64,000 bases of DNA from Lacrimispora xylanisolvens (GCF_002934545.1 NZ_PTJA01000001.1:1-64000); one strand, 5' to 3'. Numbered from the stretch's first letter, positions 44,988-54,657 are shown. Translations and numbers: made by a program. The notes: generated by a model not told the origin, from the sequence alone.

Positions 44988-45017
44988 ATGTTCCCATAAT
45001 GTGTATTATAGGAACAT
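44988..45017. other. dif-like recombination site candidate
   Basis: ATGTTCCCATAATGTGTATT plus ATAGGAACAT is a near-palindrome with two 13-base half sites and one mismatch. Its reverse strand reads GTTCCTATAATACACATT then ATGGGAACAT, close to the Bacillus dif site (TTCCTATAATATATATTATG then TAAACT) with only a few differences. With 11-base arms and a 6-base centre it has the 28-bp Xer layout. Confidence 0.55.
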
Positions 45018-45252
45018 AAACTGCGCAGGCAAAAGCTGATTATATCCTTTAAATACGCGTGAATTACTCACTAAAATGTATATCGGCTAAAGAAAAATTT
45101 TAATAAGGATTTTTTTTGAAAAATCTAGAAGTTACACAAAATAAAAGAAACAAAGATAAAAGCAGGTTGTTGTAATACACATTCTGGGAATATATGTCAA
45201 TTAGTTACAAAAATATCAATGCAGGCTTCGTAAAAACAAGGAGGTGACGCGA

Positions 45253-45456
45253 ATGTTATCGTTAGGAAGGAATCCAGGTGAGTATCTCGTAATCAATGGA
45301 AACATAGTAATTCAGGTGGTGTCCGTGGAGGGAGATTTAAGACTTGCCATTGATGCACCAAAAGATATTTCTATTGTAAGAGGAGAGATCTATGAAAAAG
45401 GCCACCCAATTCCCCAATGTTTGAAAAAACTCAGGGAAAGGCATTTACGTTGGTAA
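45253..45456 (+). CDS. csrA: CsrA carbon storage/flagellin translation regulator
   Basis: 67 residues from the ATG after AAGGAGGTGACGCGA. Begins MLSLGRNPGEYLVINGNIVI and contains VRLAI-like LRLAIDAPKDISIVRGEIYE, the CsrA core. It binds GGA motifs in mRNA leaders. It lies directly before flagellin, whose leader has such a motif in a hairpin. In Firmicutes CsrA is checked by FliW, which is not in the window. Confidence 0.92.
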   Translation: MLSLGRNPGEYLVINGNIVIQVVSVEGDLRLAIDAPKDISIVRGEIYEKGHPIPQCLKKLRERHLRW

Positions 45457-45533
45457 AAACAGTTTACTACGCTTTCAGCTTTTTCCTCAAGGGCCCGAGG
45501 GAAAGTTAGAAATAAAAAAACAAAAGTAACATG

Positions 45534-45568
45534 AGGGAAATGGAAGTCCCTGTCATAATTCAAGGAGG
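45534..45568 (+). promoter_or_regulatory. CsrA-type binding hairpin in flagellin leader
   Basis: AGGGA (45534-45538) pairs with TCCCT (45547-45551), presenting AATGGAAG with a GGA in the loop. A second GGA lies in the Shine-Dalgarno GGAGG (45564-45568). Two GGA sites, one looped and one at the ribosome site, are the usual arrangement for CsrA repression of hag. Confidence 0.7.
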
Positions 45569-45576
45569 TAATACAT

Positions 45577-47730
45577 ATGAGAATTCAACACAATATTGCA
45601 GCATTAAACGCCTACAGGCAGTTAGGAAACAACAACAATACGGTATCAAAGAACCTGGAAAAATTATCCTCTGGATATCGGATTAACCGTGCAGGTGATG
45701 ATGCTGCCGGTCTTGCTATTTCTGAAAAGATGAGAGCACAGATCACAGGCCTTGAGACAGCTCAGAAAAATGCGAATGACGGTATCTCACTGGTACAGAC
45801 AGCAGAAGGTGCTTTAACAGAAGTTCATTCTATGCTGAACCGTATGGTGGAACTTGCTGATCAGTCTGCAAATGCTACTTATCAGGATAACGTAGACAGG
45901 GAAAACCTTCAGAAGGAAGTTACTTCTTTGAAGGCAGAAATTAATCGTATTTCAGATAGTACGAATTTCAACGGTATCAACTTGTTGGATGGTTCAGTTA
46001 ACCAGACAAAAGCCATCACAACTGCAGCAATTACTGTTAAGACAAACCCGGCCGAAACGACGAAAGCTCTTGGGGCTTTTGATAAGGTAACTTCTGGTAA
46101 AAAAGAAGCAGCAACAGCAGCAGTTGATTATTCAGCAAAACTATATGTAGGAAATATTACAAATACCAATAGTGCAGCAAAAAATCTTGTATTTAATTAT
46201 AAGGACAATACTGGTGCGGATCAGACCGTTAAAATTGAAATTGCTGCTGGTAAGGGTATTAGTACTGATAACATTGCTGATGCATTTGCTGGAGGACCAT
46301 CCGGTAATATATCGGCAGTAACCGATTCCGGTACAGCATTTGCAGGGGGCGGTGAAGCTGGTAAGTTTACGGATCTCTATGATGTATCCGCTGATGGAAA
46401 TATCATTACAATTACAGCCAAAGCAGATAAGACTGCGGCTGGTACTGGAGAAATTGTAGACGGTTCTAAGTTAGGTGCTGTCTCTGTAGATGTAAGTGAT
46501 ATTGATGCAGCTGATGTAGCTGCGGCAACCGCAACATTAAAAGAGAAATATAATGGAACAACTGAAAACCCAATTGGGTACGGCAAACTTGCAGGAAAGG
46601 AAACTGATTATATTAAAGGACAATCAGCTTCTTATCAGGTAGCAAGTAAAGAACTCACTTTAGACTTAGACAGTTCAAATGCAGGTAAGTCAGCGCATAA
46701 CAGAGCTGTTACGGTAGGCGACAGAACCTATGTTATCCAGAGCAGCAATGCTGAATTAAAGGGGTTGCCAACAGATTCATCAGAAAGAGATAAATATACA
46801 ACCGTAACTGTCAATGACAGCGACGATGCGGATACAGTAGCTGATAAACTGGCAGCTGCAATAACCGCAGAAGAAAGTGGAACAAATAACAATGGTGGTT
46901 ATGTTGCATCTTCTGCGACGGGCGGCAAAATTACAATTTCTGAGTCAACATCAAGAGGTGCTGTAATAAGAGATGATGCAACAAAAGGCGCAACTAATGC
47001 AACGGGAATAGCTACAGCAAAACAGCTTACTCTTGTTTCTGCAAGTGCTGACACAGGAAATGGAACACTGGCAACCTTTGATGCTTCCAAGATGACAAAC
47101 GGTACCAGTATTTCCGTTAACGGAAAGAATTATACCTTTGTCAACAAGGCTGACGAAGAGGTTGCAGAGGGTGATACGAAGATCGTATACTCTACAAGTG
47201 ACACAAGTGAACAACTGGCATCAAAACTTGCTGATAAGCTTACTGAGGATGGAGTTACCGGAGCAAGTGCGCAGGGCGCCGCAGTAAAACTGAATGAGTC
47301 CAATTTAACAAAGTCAGCATCTGCACAAGGAGCAGGTCTTACTCTTCAAATTGGTGATACAGCAGATAACTTTAACAGAATGTCAGTTAAAATTTCTTCA
47401 ACTAGTGCAAAATCACTGGGAATTGCAGGTGTTGATATCAGCACTGATTCTGGGGCAACAGCAGCAATTGCAGTTATAAAAAATGCAATTAATAGCGTTT
47501 CCTCTACTCGTGGTGATCTTGGCGCAATTCAGAACCGATTAGATCATACAATTAACAACTTAAATGTAACAAGTGAAAATATGTCAGCTGCTGAAAGCCG
47601 TGTACGTGATGTTGATATGGCAAAAGAAATGATGGCATATACCAAGAACAACATCCTGGTTCAGGCATCTCAGTCCATGCTGGCACAGGCAAACCAGGTT
47701 CCACAGGGCGTTCTGCAGTTATTAAAATAA
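45577..47730 (+). CDS. fliC: Flagellin
   Basis: 717 residues. The N-terminal D0/D1 ([37 protein letters not shown]) and C-terminal D1/D0 ([36 protein letters not shown]) are highly typical. The middle of about 430 residues is a long, Ala/Thr/Asp-rich variable region that would be exposed on the filament. Longer than the common 270-500 residues. Preceded by csrA and a CsrA-type hairpin, followed by a terminator. No other flagellar structural genes are nearby. Confidence 0.97.
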   Translation: MRIQHNIAALNAYRQLGNNNNTVSKNLEKLSSGYRINRAGDDAAGLAISEKMRAQITGLETAQKNANDGISLVQTAEGALTEVHSMLNRMVELADQSANATYQDNVDRENLQKEVTSLKAEINRISDSTNFNGINLLDGSVNQTKAITTAAITVKTNPAETTKALGAFDKVTSGKKEAATAAVDYSAKLYVGNITNTNSAAKNLVFNYKDNTGADQTVKIEIAAGKGISTDNIADAFAGGPSGNISAVTDSGTAFAGGGEAGKFTDLYDVSADGNIITITAKADKTAAGTGEIVDGSKLGAVSVDVSDIDAADVAAATATLKEKYNGTTENPIGYGKLAGKETDYIKGQSASYQVASKELTLDLDSSNAGKSAHNRAVTVGDRTYVIQSSNAELKGLPTDSSERDKYTTVTVNDSDDADTVADKLAAAITAEESGTNNNGGYVASSATGGKITISESTSRGAVIRDDATKGATNATGIATAKQLTLVSASADTGNGTLATFDASKMTNGTSISVNGKNYTFVNKADEEVAEGDTKIVYSTSDTSEQLASKLADKLTEDGVTGASAQGAAVKLNESNLTKSASAQGAGLTLQIGDTADNFNRMSVKISSTSAKSLGIAGVDISTDSGATAAIAVIKNAINSVSSTRGDLGAIQNRLDHTINNLNVTSENMSAAESRVRDVDMAKEMMAYTKNNILVQASQSMLAQANQVPQGVLQLLK

Positions 47731-47762
47731 TAATTGTAAAAACATCAGTATTATTTACCAGG

Positions 47763-47792
47763 CCGCTGCATCATAATGCAGCGGTCTGTCTG
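47763..47792 (+). terminator. Flagellin terminator
   Basis: CCGCTGCAT (47763-47771) pairs with ATGCAGCGG (47776-47784) around CATA. The following T tract is interrupted (TCTGTCT). Confidence 0.7.
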
Positions 47793-47897
47793 GCGTGTAA
47801 AATGACCGGGCTATGATGTTTCATCTTTTTGTGCTATACTCTTAATCAAAAGCAACGCCAACCATTTTTTGCTGTTGGTTTCATTAGGAGGTATGGG

Positions 47898-48278
47898 ATG
47901 TTTTTCATATGCGGAATGAGTCAGGGGAAAAAGCTGCTGGATTATACCAGGACAGTGATCTGCTCTTTATGCGGAGGCTATGGTAGATATCAGGTCTTTA
48001 TGACCTACAGCTATTTCAGTGTATTTTTTATACCCATTATAAAATGGAACAGGCATTATTACGTACAGATGTCGTGTTGTAATACCGTTTATGAGCTGGA
48101 TGGAGAAAAGGGGAAAAAGTTAAGCAGAAGAGAACCGGTTGAAATTGAGGAGCGGGATTTAACCCTGGTTCAATCCGGACAAAGAAGTGCAGAGTGGAAT
48201 AAAAGGCAATGCTCCCACTGCGGGTATGAAACAGCAGAGGATTTTGAATACTGTCCCAAATGCGGACAGAGATTTTAA
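47898..48278 (+). CDS. Zinc-ribbon protein
   Basis: 126 residues from the ATG after TAGGAGGTATGGG. An N-terminal CSLCGGYG knuckle, a hydrophobic stretch (FMTYSYFSVFFIPIIKW) and MSCCNTVYEL form the zinc_ribbon_15-like part. A second C-terminal ribbon has CSHCGY and CPKCGQRF. Probably a small zinc-binding protein of unknown role. Confidence 0.8.
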   Translation: MFFICGMSQGKKLLDYTRTVICSLCGGYGRYQVFMTYSYFSVFFIPIIKWNRHYYVQMSCCNTVYELDGEKGKKLSRREPVEIEERDLTLVQSGQRSAEWNKRQCSHCGYETAEDFEYCPKCGQRF

Positions 48279-48317
48279 AACAGCCGAACCGGAGTATTTC
48301 CGGAACGGCTGTTTTTT
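48278..48317. terminator. Bidirectional terminator
   Basis: AAACAGCCG and CCGG pair with CCGG and CGGCTGTTT, with A and T runs on the two sides; serves convergent genes. Confidence 0.85.
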
Positions 48318-48330
48318 CGATTTTTGTACA

Positions 48331-48900
48331 TTAGATAATAATATCCTCTAATGCTCGTTTGGGAACATAATGAATCTGATTTTCATCTCTGTAATACTTA
48401 ACGTTTCCATCTTCCTTAACAGGAACGATGACCACCTCTTCCTTCGGCTTTCCAAGAGCCAGAACCAGATCTACCGAATAAAGAGAGGTATCAATACCAA
48501 GCGACTCAGCCAGCTGGCTTCGCCGTACATTTCCAAGCATGCAGCCGCCATAACCTTTTTCTACTGCGCCAAGCATCATGGTCTGAGCGGCAATGCCATC
48601 ATCGGTAAGCTTGTTCTTACCAAGTGACAAATCACAGAGAATGATGATATAGGCAGATGGGCGCTCCCCTTCCTCGGGTCCGTCCCAGTCAGGAAGTGCT
48701 CCCGCCCAGCCTAAAGTATCAAATATCAGTGCATTTTCCTCTGGTGTATTGCTGATCTTAAATTTCAGTGCCTGTGAGTTGGCCGTGGAAGCAGTAAGTC
48801 TCGCCAGATCAATCAGCTCCAGTAACTCATCTTTAGAAATCTGGTACTCCTGATAGAAGCGTCGGTATGTACGGCATTTGGAAACGAGATCCTTTAACAT
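48331..48900 (-). CDS. Nitroreductase-family FMN enzyme
   Basis: 189 residues. CRTYRRFYQEYQISKDELLE, ARLTASTANSQALKF and the YGGCMLGNVRRSQLAESLGI segment mark the nitroreductase fold, a dimeric FMN enzyme that reduces nitro or quinone compounds with NAD(P)H. The usual S-x-R motif reads CRTYRR. Monocistronic. Confidence 0.87.
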   Translation of the reverse strand: MLKDLVSKCRTYRRFYQEYQISKDELLELIDLARLTASTANSQALKFKISNTPEENALIFDTLGWAGALPDWDGPEEGERPSAYIIILCDLSLGKNKLTDDGIAAQTMMLGAVEKGYGGCMLGNVRRSQLAESLGIDTSLYSVDLVLALGKPKEEVVIVPVKEDGNVKYYRDENQIHYVPKRALEDIII

Positions 48901-49194
48901 AGTTGATTCCTCCTGTTATCATATTCAATCAGTATTTATTTATAAAGTATAGCAGGTATGAAATTGATCTGCAACGAATAAAAAGGAAATGGATTTGTTA
49001 ATATAGCACAAAAATTAAGCCTTATAGTCTATAAAAACTGGTGTAATTTTCGAATGGACAAAATGCAAACAAATACAATAAAAAAAACTCAAGAGCATAA
49101 ATCCATAATTTATTGTTAGACATATTATCCCTAATTGTAAATTTAATTAAGAATTTGCCACTTTTATATTAAGAAAAAAATCATAATGAATTCA
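48901..49194. other. AT-rich divergent intergenic region
   Basis: About 290 very AT-rich bases between the divergent nitroreductase and lipoprotein genes. I see no gene or clear repeat. Confidence 0.4.
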
Positions 49195-49300
49195 TTGACT
49201 TTATTTTCTTAAGGTGTTAAACTGTGTCTCGGCTTTAGAAATTAATAAAAAAAAGCCGCGGCATACATATTTAACAATAAACACAGGTAGCCGCAAGGAG
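49195..49300 (+). promoter_or_regulatory. Promoter and structured leader of small lipoprotein
   Basis: TTGACT (49195-49200), 17 bases, TAAACT (49218-49223). The leader begins with CGGCTTT, which pairs with AAAGCCG around an A-rich loop; a following GCGGC can pair with GCCGC next to the AAGGAGGAG ribosome site. The two stems could affect translation. Confidence 0.55.
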
Positions 49301-49310
49301 GAGAAATATT

Positions 49311-49613
49311 ATGAAATTAACAGCAAAGAAACTGGTACTTACAGGATTAGCAGTATTAACAATGGCAGCAATTTCTGCATGTGGAAGCACAAAGACTGCT
49401 GAAACAACAGCAGCAACAGAAGTTACTACAGAAGCAGCTACAACAGAAGCAGTTACAACAGAAGCAGCTACAAAAGAAGAAGTTACAACAGAAGAATCTT
49501 CTGAGTCTGTAGAAGAAACAACAGAAGAAGCATCTGCAAAAGAGTCTTCTGAAGAAGCTTCCAGCGTAGAAGCAACTACTGAAGCTACAGAAACTACAAA
49601 GGCTGCTAACTAA
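49311..49613 (+). CDS. Small Thr/Glu/Ala-rich lipoprotein
   Basis: 100 residues. Signal peptide with lipobox ISAC, then about 75 residues of low complexity built from TTEAATTEAVTTEAATKEE-type units, acidic and probably unfolded. There is no globular domain. It has a strong promoter and ribosome site and a good terminator. Possibly an abundant surface spacer protein; could be an artefact of repeat expansion in a linker. Confidence 0.7.
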   Translation: MKLTAKKLVLTGLAVLTMAAISACGSTKTAETTAATEVTTEAATTEAVTTEAATKEEVTTEESSESVEETTEEASAKESSEEASSVEATTEATETTKAAN

Positions 49614-49656
49614 TTATTATAGAAATAACAGCTTAGATGGAATAAAAATTTCCGCA

Positions 49657-49684
49657 GGCGGGGACAGAGGTCTCCGCCTTTTTT
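49657..49684 (+). terminator. Terminator after small lipoprotein
   Basis: GGCGGGGAC pairs with GTCTCCGCC (one G-T pair) around a four-base loop, then TTTTTT. Confidence 0.85.
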
Positions 49685-49761
49685 GCGCGCATCTGCTATG
49701 CAGAATGGATCAGTATGTGATATAATTTCTCCAAACAGTCATTTGAAGGAGGCCGCTTTTT

Positions 49762-50502
49762 ATGAAAATTACTTACGTTCATCACAGTGCATTCCTGGCA
49801 GACTTGTCGTCTGCTGCTCTGCTATTTGATTATACCCAGGGTATACTTCCGGACCTGGATACCAATAAACCACTTTTTATCTTCGCCAGTCATCGCCATG
49901 GAGATCATTATTCGGATAAAATTTTTGATCTGGGGAACGGATCCAGGGAAGTTCATTATGTTTTGTCTGACGATATCTCCAGGAAAAAGATTGGTGAGGA
50001 ACAAAGAAGCCATATTTCATTTGTTAAACCGGGAGAAACCCTCACCCTTTCGTATGGTACAGGAGGTAATCTGGCATTAGAAATTACTACCTTTCAATCC
50101 ACAGATGAGGGTGTCGCATTTCTAATAAAAGTGAATGGAACCGTAATTTACCATGCCGGTGATCTAAACAACTGGAGATGGGAAGGCGAGCCAGAGGAAT
50201 GGAACCGGAATATGGCTAAGAACTATTCATTAGAAGTGGACAAGCTGGCAGGAGAGAAAATTGATGCAGCCTTTCTGCCTCTGGATCCGAGACAGGAGAA
50301 AAACTTCTATCTGGGTTTTGATGAATTTATGAGAAAGGCAGAAGTATTGCATGCATTTCCCATGCACTGCTGGGATGATTATTCCGTAATAGGGCGTTTA
50401 AAATCAATGGAAGTTTCCATTCCTTACCGGGACCGGATTGTTATGATGGAAAGAGACGGAGAATCGTTTATTTTGGAACAGGAGCCTCAAATTCATGAAT
50501 GA
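49762..50502 (+). CDS. Metallo-beta-lactamase-fold hydrolase (UlaG/YtkL-like)
   Basis: 246 residues. ITYVHHSAFLAD at the start, FASHRHGDHYSD (HxHxDH-like metal motif), YHAGDLNNWRWEGE and a late AFPMHCWDDY histidine. This fits the L-ascorbate-lactonase-like or YtkL branch of the fold. Start ATG after GAAGGAGG. It overlaps the next gene by 8 bases. Substrate unknown. Confidence 0.85.
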   Translation: MKITYVHHSAFLADLSSAALLFDYTQGILPDLDTNKPLFIFASHRHGDHYSDKIFDLGNGSREVHYVLSDDISRKKIGEEQRSHISFVKPGETLTLSYGTGGNLALEITTFQSTDEGVAFLIKVNGTVIYHAGDLNNWRWEGEPEEWNRNMAKNYSLEVDKLAGEKIDAAFLPLDPRQEKNFYLGFDEFMRKAEVLHAFPMHCWDDYSVIGRLKSMEVSIPYRDRIVMMERDGESFILEQEPQIHE

Positions 50503-51283
50503 GCGGAAAGAGGAAGAGCGGGAGGTCTTAGATGCGGCCATGCTGGCTGGTCATATTCTGCTGGAAAATGGTGCTGAGATTTTCCGGGTGGAAGAAACCA
50601 TGGATCGGATCTGCCGCCATTATGGAATTAAATCCTGCAGCTCCTTTGTGTTAAGCAATGGGATTTTTACCACGGCAGGGAATGAGAGAGAAGAGATATT
50701 TGCAAAGGTCCAGCACATCCCGGTGAGCGGAACGCATTTAGACCGTGTTGCTGCAGTGAATCAGCTATCCAGGGAGATTGAAGCAGGATCTTTAACTCCC
50801 CATGCAGTAAGAGAAAGGCTGGATCAGATACAGCGGATGCCTGGAAAGTCAAAGAAGATGCAGATTCTGGCATCGGGAGTGGGAAGTGCCTGTTTCTGTT
50901 TTCTGTTCGGAGGTAATGGTAAAGATGCAGCAGCTGCGTTTTTCTCCGGTGTGGTGCTATATGGATATATCATTTTTCTGGCAGGTCCTCATCTTACCAA
51001 GCTGGTGGCTAATATTGGAGGAGGAGCTCTTGTCACTGCGCTGTGTACTCTCTTGTACAAGCTTCATCTGGGAGAACATTTAAACTTTATGATTATTGGT
51101 TCAATAATGCCTTTGATTCCAGGAGTTGCATTTACCAACGCAATTCGTGATATTGCAGACGGAGATTATATCGCTGGTTCTGTGCGAATGATGGATGCAC
51201 TGCTGGTATTCTTCTGCATTGCCATGGGAGTAGGGCTTGTATTCAGCCTTCTTCACCGGTTTACAGGAGGTGGATTTTTATGA
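50495..51283 (+). CDS. ThrE-like threonine/serine exporter, N-terminal half
   Basis: 262 residues. A cytosolic domain (LDAAMLAGHILLENGAEIFRV, RHYGIKSCSSFVLSNGIF) of the DUF1212/ThrE type, then five membrane helices with IMPLIPGVAFTNAIRDIADG. In Firmicutes the exporter is split in two genes; the partner follows with a 4-base overlap. Confidence 0.88.
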   Translation: MNERKEEEREVLDAAMLAGHILLENGAEIFRVEETMDRICRHYGIKSCSSFVLSNGIFTTAGNEREEIFAKVQHIPVSGTHLDRVAAVNQLSREIEAGSLTPHAVRERLDQIQRMPGKSKKMQILASGVGSACFCFLFGGNGKDAAAAFFSGVVLYGYIIFLAGPHLTKLVANIGGGALVTALCTLLYKLHLGEHLNFMIIGSIMPLIPGVAFTNAIRDIADGDYIAGSVRMMDALLVFFCIAMGVGLVFSLLHRFTGGGFL

Positions 51284-51753
51284 CGGCTGTCTGTGAGATG
51301 GCAGTTGCAGCCCTTGGTACGGTTGCATTCGCCCTCCTGTTTGGAGTACCTGCCATATACTATCCTTATTGCGGTCTGATTGGGGGAACAGGCTGGTTCG
51401 TATATAGCATGCTGGCACAGGGATTTTCAGAGCCGGCATCCGCAATGTTTGCAACCATTGCTGTAATTCTTCTTTCCAGAATATTTGCGGTCAGAAAACA
51501 GTGCCCGGTAACCATCTTTTTGATTTCCGGTATTTTTCCGTTAGTTCCAGGTGCGCTGGTATATTGGACCGCTTACTACATTGTAACCGACGAAATAGCA
51601 CTTGCTGCCCGAACCGGGTTTCTTGCTCTGAAAGTGGCAGTTGCGATTGTGCTTGGTATTGTGTTTGTTTTTGAACTGCCTCAGGGATTCTTCCGCTTTG
51701 CGGCAAAGAAGGATAAACGGGCATTAAAAGAGAAAGGGAGAAAGAAACGATGA
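51280..51753 (+). CDS. ThrE-like threonine/serine exporter, C-terminal half
   Basis: 157 residues with four to five membrane helices (DUF3815 type). Contains AIYYPYCGLIGGTGWFVY and ISGIFPLVPGALVYWTAYYI. Works with the previous gene to export threonine or serine, by family analogy. Its ATG overlaps that gene's stop and its own end overlaps pyrC by four bases. Confidence 0.87.
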   Translation: MTAVCEMAVAALGTVAFALLFGVPAIYYPYCGLIGGTGWFVYSMLAQGFSEPASAMFATIAVILLSRIFAVRKQCPVTIFLISGIFPLVPGALVYWTAYYIVTDEIALAARTGFLALKVAVAIVLGIVFVFELPQGFFRFAAKKDKRALKEKGRKKR

Positions 51754-53039
51754 TATGGATTAAAAATGTTCACGTAATTGACCCGGCAACCCGGACAGAG
51801 CAGGATATGGATATCTGCATAGAAGATGGAATCATAGCCGGGATGGGAACGGATCAAAATCCTCCCGGGGCAGGGACTTCAAAAAATGATGTGGTAATTG
51901 ATGGTACCGGTCTTATCGCAGCGCCGGGACTTGTGGACGTACATGTTCATTTCCGGGATCCGGGACTTACTTACAAGGAAGATATTCAGACAGGTGCAAG
52001 AGCAGCAGCCAAAGGTGGTTTTACAACCGTTGTATGCATGGCCAATACAAAGCCTCCTGTCGATAATATAAGAACGTTGGAATATGTAAAGAAAGAAGGG
52101 GAGAAAACCGGAATCCATGTTCTTCATGCAGCAGCTGTATCCAAAGGGATGAAGGGCCGTGAGCTGACTGATATGGAGGCACTGGCAGCCCATGGAGCAG
52201 CAGGCTTTACCGATGATGGGATTCCGCTGATGGATGCGGAGCTTGTAAAAAGAGCCATGGAAAAAGCGGCCAGTTTAAATCTCCCGTTAAGCTTCCACGA
52301 AGAAGATCCTGCATTGATAGAGAACAACGGGATCAATCATGGGGCGGTATCCGAACAACTTGGTATTTATGGTTCTCCTGCTGAGGCGGAGGACAGTCTG
52401 GTGGCAAGAGACTGTATGCTTGCTCTCCACACCAAGGCTGCGGTAGATATTCAGCATATCAGTTCTGCTGCATCGGTACGTATGGTACAGTTTGCAAAGG
52501 ATTTAGGGGCAGATGTTTATGCTGAAGTGACACCCCACCATTTCACATTGACAGAAGAGGCGGTTCTTTCCTATGGAAGTCTGGCTAAGATGAATCCCCC
52601 TCTTCGGACAGAGGCAGACCGTATGGCTGTAATAGAAGGTCTTAAAAATGGCAGCATTGATATCATAGCCACCGATCACGCACCTCACAGTACGGAAGAG
52701 AAAGCCAGGCCTTTGCTGGAGGCGCCCAGTGGAATTATCGGGCTGGAAACGGCACTTGGGCTGGGAGTAACCACTTTGGTACGTCAGGGTCATTTAACCA
52801 TGATGCAGCTGTTGGAAAAGATGAGTATTAATCCGGCAAAGTTATATCGTCTGGACTGTGGAATGCTGAAAACCGGAGGCGCTGCAGATCTGGTAATATT
52901 TGATCCCAACGAGGAATGGACCGCAGGCGAATATGTCTCCAAATCATCCAACTCCCCATTTACCGGAAAAAAACTTTTTGGAAAAGTGAAATATACCATC
53001 TGCAAAGGTAAAATTGTCTACCAGGATGAACAGGATTAA
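51750..53039 (+). CDS. pyrC: Dihydroorotase
   Basis: 429 residues. Zinc motif DVHVHFRDPGLTYKED at about residue 60, VCMANTKPPVDN, SFHEEDPAL and the late DIIATDHAPHSTEEK. Type I amidohydrolase that closes carbamoyl-aspartate to dihydroorotate in pyrimidine synthesis. The ATG overlaps the upstream exporter gene (ATGA), so it is translated in the same unit. No other pyr gene is here. Confidence 0.94.
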   Translation: MIWIKNVHVIDPATRTEQDMDICIEDGIIAGMGTDQNPPGAGTSKNDVVIDGTGLIAAPGLVDVHVHFRDPGLTYKEDIQTGARAAAKGGFTTVVCMANTKPPVDNIRTLEYVKKEGEKTGIHVLHAAAVSKGMKGRELTDMEALAAHGAAGFTDDGIPLMDAELVKRAMEKAASLNLPLSFHEEDPALIENNGINHGAVSEQLGIYGSPAEAEDSLVARDCMLALHTKAAVDIQHISSAASVRMVQFAKDLGADVYAEVTPHHFTLTEEAVLSYGSLAKMNPPLRTEADRMAVIEGLKNGSIDIIATDHAPHSTEEKARPLLEAPSGIIGLETALGLGVTTLVRQGHLTMMQLLEKMSINPAKLYRLDCGMLKTGGAADLVIFDPNEEWTAGEYVSKSSNSPFTGKKLFGKVKYTICKGKIVYQDEQD

Positions 53040-53067
53040 TCGGATAAATACGAGAAAAGGATAAGAG

Positions 53068-54657
53068 ATGGAAATCAGGGCGCAGGACTCTGTTGTCCCG
53101 GGGGAGTTGAAAACAGAGGGGATAGCTGAGGGTAAAGTGAGTGGAAAAGCAGACTTGAATCTGTCTGTTGAAGCATTAAAAGCAAATGAGAAATTAATTG
53201 CAGGAGAAATATTACTTAATCAGGTGGCGGCTCAGACTCAGTCTATGAAGGAAGAGGCAAAAGCGGAATCTGAAAAAGCTGAAAAATCCAGGTCTGCCAG
53301 AGATACTGCTTCAGTGAGTGATACTCCTGATATTTGGGATGAGGAAGAATGGAGAGAGGCCTTTCATGAGATAACGGACTGGACTCCATCTGAAACCCTT
53401 CCTCTTTCAGAGGAATTAAAAGAGCTGGCAAAAATATACGAGGAACTTCTCTTAGCAGTTCTCACCCATGGAACACAAGAGGGCCAGGAAGCCGGGGAGC
53501 TGAATCAGGAATTGTCTGTGATGCTGCAAAAGCTTCTGATGTCCCGGCTTGGAGATCTGGAGCTACTGTTAAGTAATTACGGATCTGCCGTAAGTATTAA
53601 TGCATTGAGGGCAGCCATCTGCCGAAGTGTTATGGGGAAGAATTTTACGGAGGCAGAGCTGAATCAGATATTTGGACAAAGCGGCGTGGATGGAAAGCAG
53701 GCAAGTGCTTCAAAGGAAGGCGGAATCAGGACCCCGGTTACCACAGGAGATAATGAAACCGGTATGGGAATTATTTACCAGCCAACAGCCTCCGGAACGA
53801 TTAAAAATAATCCGGGATATGCCAAAAATCTGATGGATGAGACTTCTTTGACTATTCTGGAAAAAGGTGGGCCTTTCAAGAAAATAGCTGGAAAAGCCCA
53901 GGGAGCCAGCTTAACAATTTCCCCCATGAAAACGGGAAGGGTATATGAAATAAGCGATTTGGAGGCTGCACAGCGATTTGCGTCCTATATGAACCGGGAA
54001 GGAAATTTATTCAGAATATCAGGACTGTCTGGTAAAAGTGAAGAGCTCTTGGGATTTTTAGCCGCTCTTATGTCAATAAAAACACAGATCTTTGTATCAA
54101 GTCTGGGAGCGGAAAAAGGGATCGCCATGGATTTAAGAGAAGCCTGTGACCGGATGACCGATAAATTAATTCAGGAAATGGCGAGTCAGTCCGCTCTAAA
54201 ATATTCCGGTGTGAGAAAACCGGTTTTTGAAGCAAAGGATGTATACCGGATCTTTTATTATATGATGAATCTTTACCAGAACAAGGCAGATGTAAATGAG
54301 ACGGCCAATAAAGGGATTCGCTACGCCTATCAGCAGTTCCTAAAGAAAAAAGAAGTTTCAGAAATTAAGGGAGAGCCGGAACCTTTTTTTACAAAAGGTA
54401 AGAAAGAACCCTCAGAGGATTTTAAGGAAGGCAGGAAACAGATAGAACGGGATTGGAACGGATTTACGGAATTTTTAAACAATGGACAATCAACCGATAT
54501 CCCTCAGGGCGTTCTGGTGCTCAGTCCCTGGGGGATGCTGGCGGAGCCGGAAACTTCCAGGGAGGTAAGCGATGGGAATATAAGTCCTGTTTTTTTCCTT
54601 GGTGGGGGCGCAGCCCTTATAATACTGATTATAATCATTTCTTTTATCTGGTTTTAG
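53068..54657 (+). CDS. Tail-anchored protein of unknown function
   Basis: 529 residues, no signal peptide. An acidic, partly disordered start (about 1-90), helical segments (ELKELAKIYEELLLAVLTH, MLQKLLMSRLGDLELLLSNYG), a disordered centre, a folded middle (YEISDLEAAQRFASYMNREG, FLAALMSIKTQIFVSSLG) and a C-terminal membrane helix (VFFLGGGAALIILIIIISFIWF shortened) at the very end. The bulk would face the cytosol. It starts 28 bases after pyrC. I do not recognise the family. Confidence 0.75.
   Translation: MEIRAQDSVVPGELKTEGIAEGKVSGKADLNLSVEALKANEKLIAGEILLNQVAAQTQSMKEEAKAESEKAEKSRSARDTASVSDTPDIWDEEEWREAFHEITDWTPSETLPLSEELKELAKIYEELLLAVLTHGTQEGQEAGELNQELSVMLQKLLMSRLGDLELLLSNYGSAVSINALRAAICRSVMGKNFTEAELNQIFGQSGVDGKQASASKEGGIRTPVTTGDNETGMGIIYQPTASGTIKNNPGYAKNLMDETSLTILEKGGPFKKIAGKAQGASLTISPMKTGRVYEISDLEAAQRFASYMNREGNLFRISGLSGKSEELLGFLAALMSIKTQIFVSSLGAEKGIAMDLREACDRMTDKLIQEMASQSALKYSGVRKPVFEAKDVYRIFYYMMNLYQNKADVNETANKGIRYAYQQFLKKKEVSEIKGEPEPFFTKGKKEPSEDFKEGRKQIERDWNGFTEFLNNGQSTDIPQGVLVLSPWGMLAEPETSREVSDGNISPVFFLGGGAALIILIIIISFIWF

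Noticed and set aside
44988-45017. LexA operator
   Set aside because: The half sites are GTTCC...GGAAC facing the wrong way and 16 bases apart; Firmicute LexA sites are GAAC-N4-GTTC.
45060-45120. Sigma-D flagellar promoter before csrA
   Set aside because: An ATATCGGC occurs, but only in the minus-strand sense of the consensus and with wrong spacing to any TAAA.
49311-49613. CRISPR or other DNA repeat array in the Thr/Glu-rich gene
   Set aside because: The repetition is short codon-level ACAGAAG units in a frame with lipobox, promoter and terminator, not spaced repeats.
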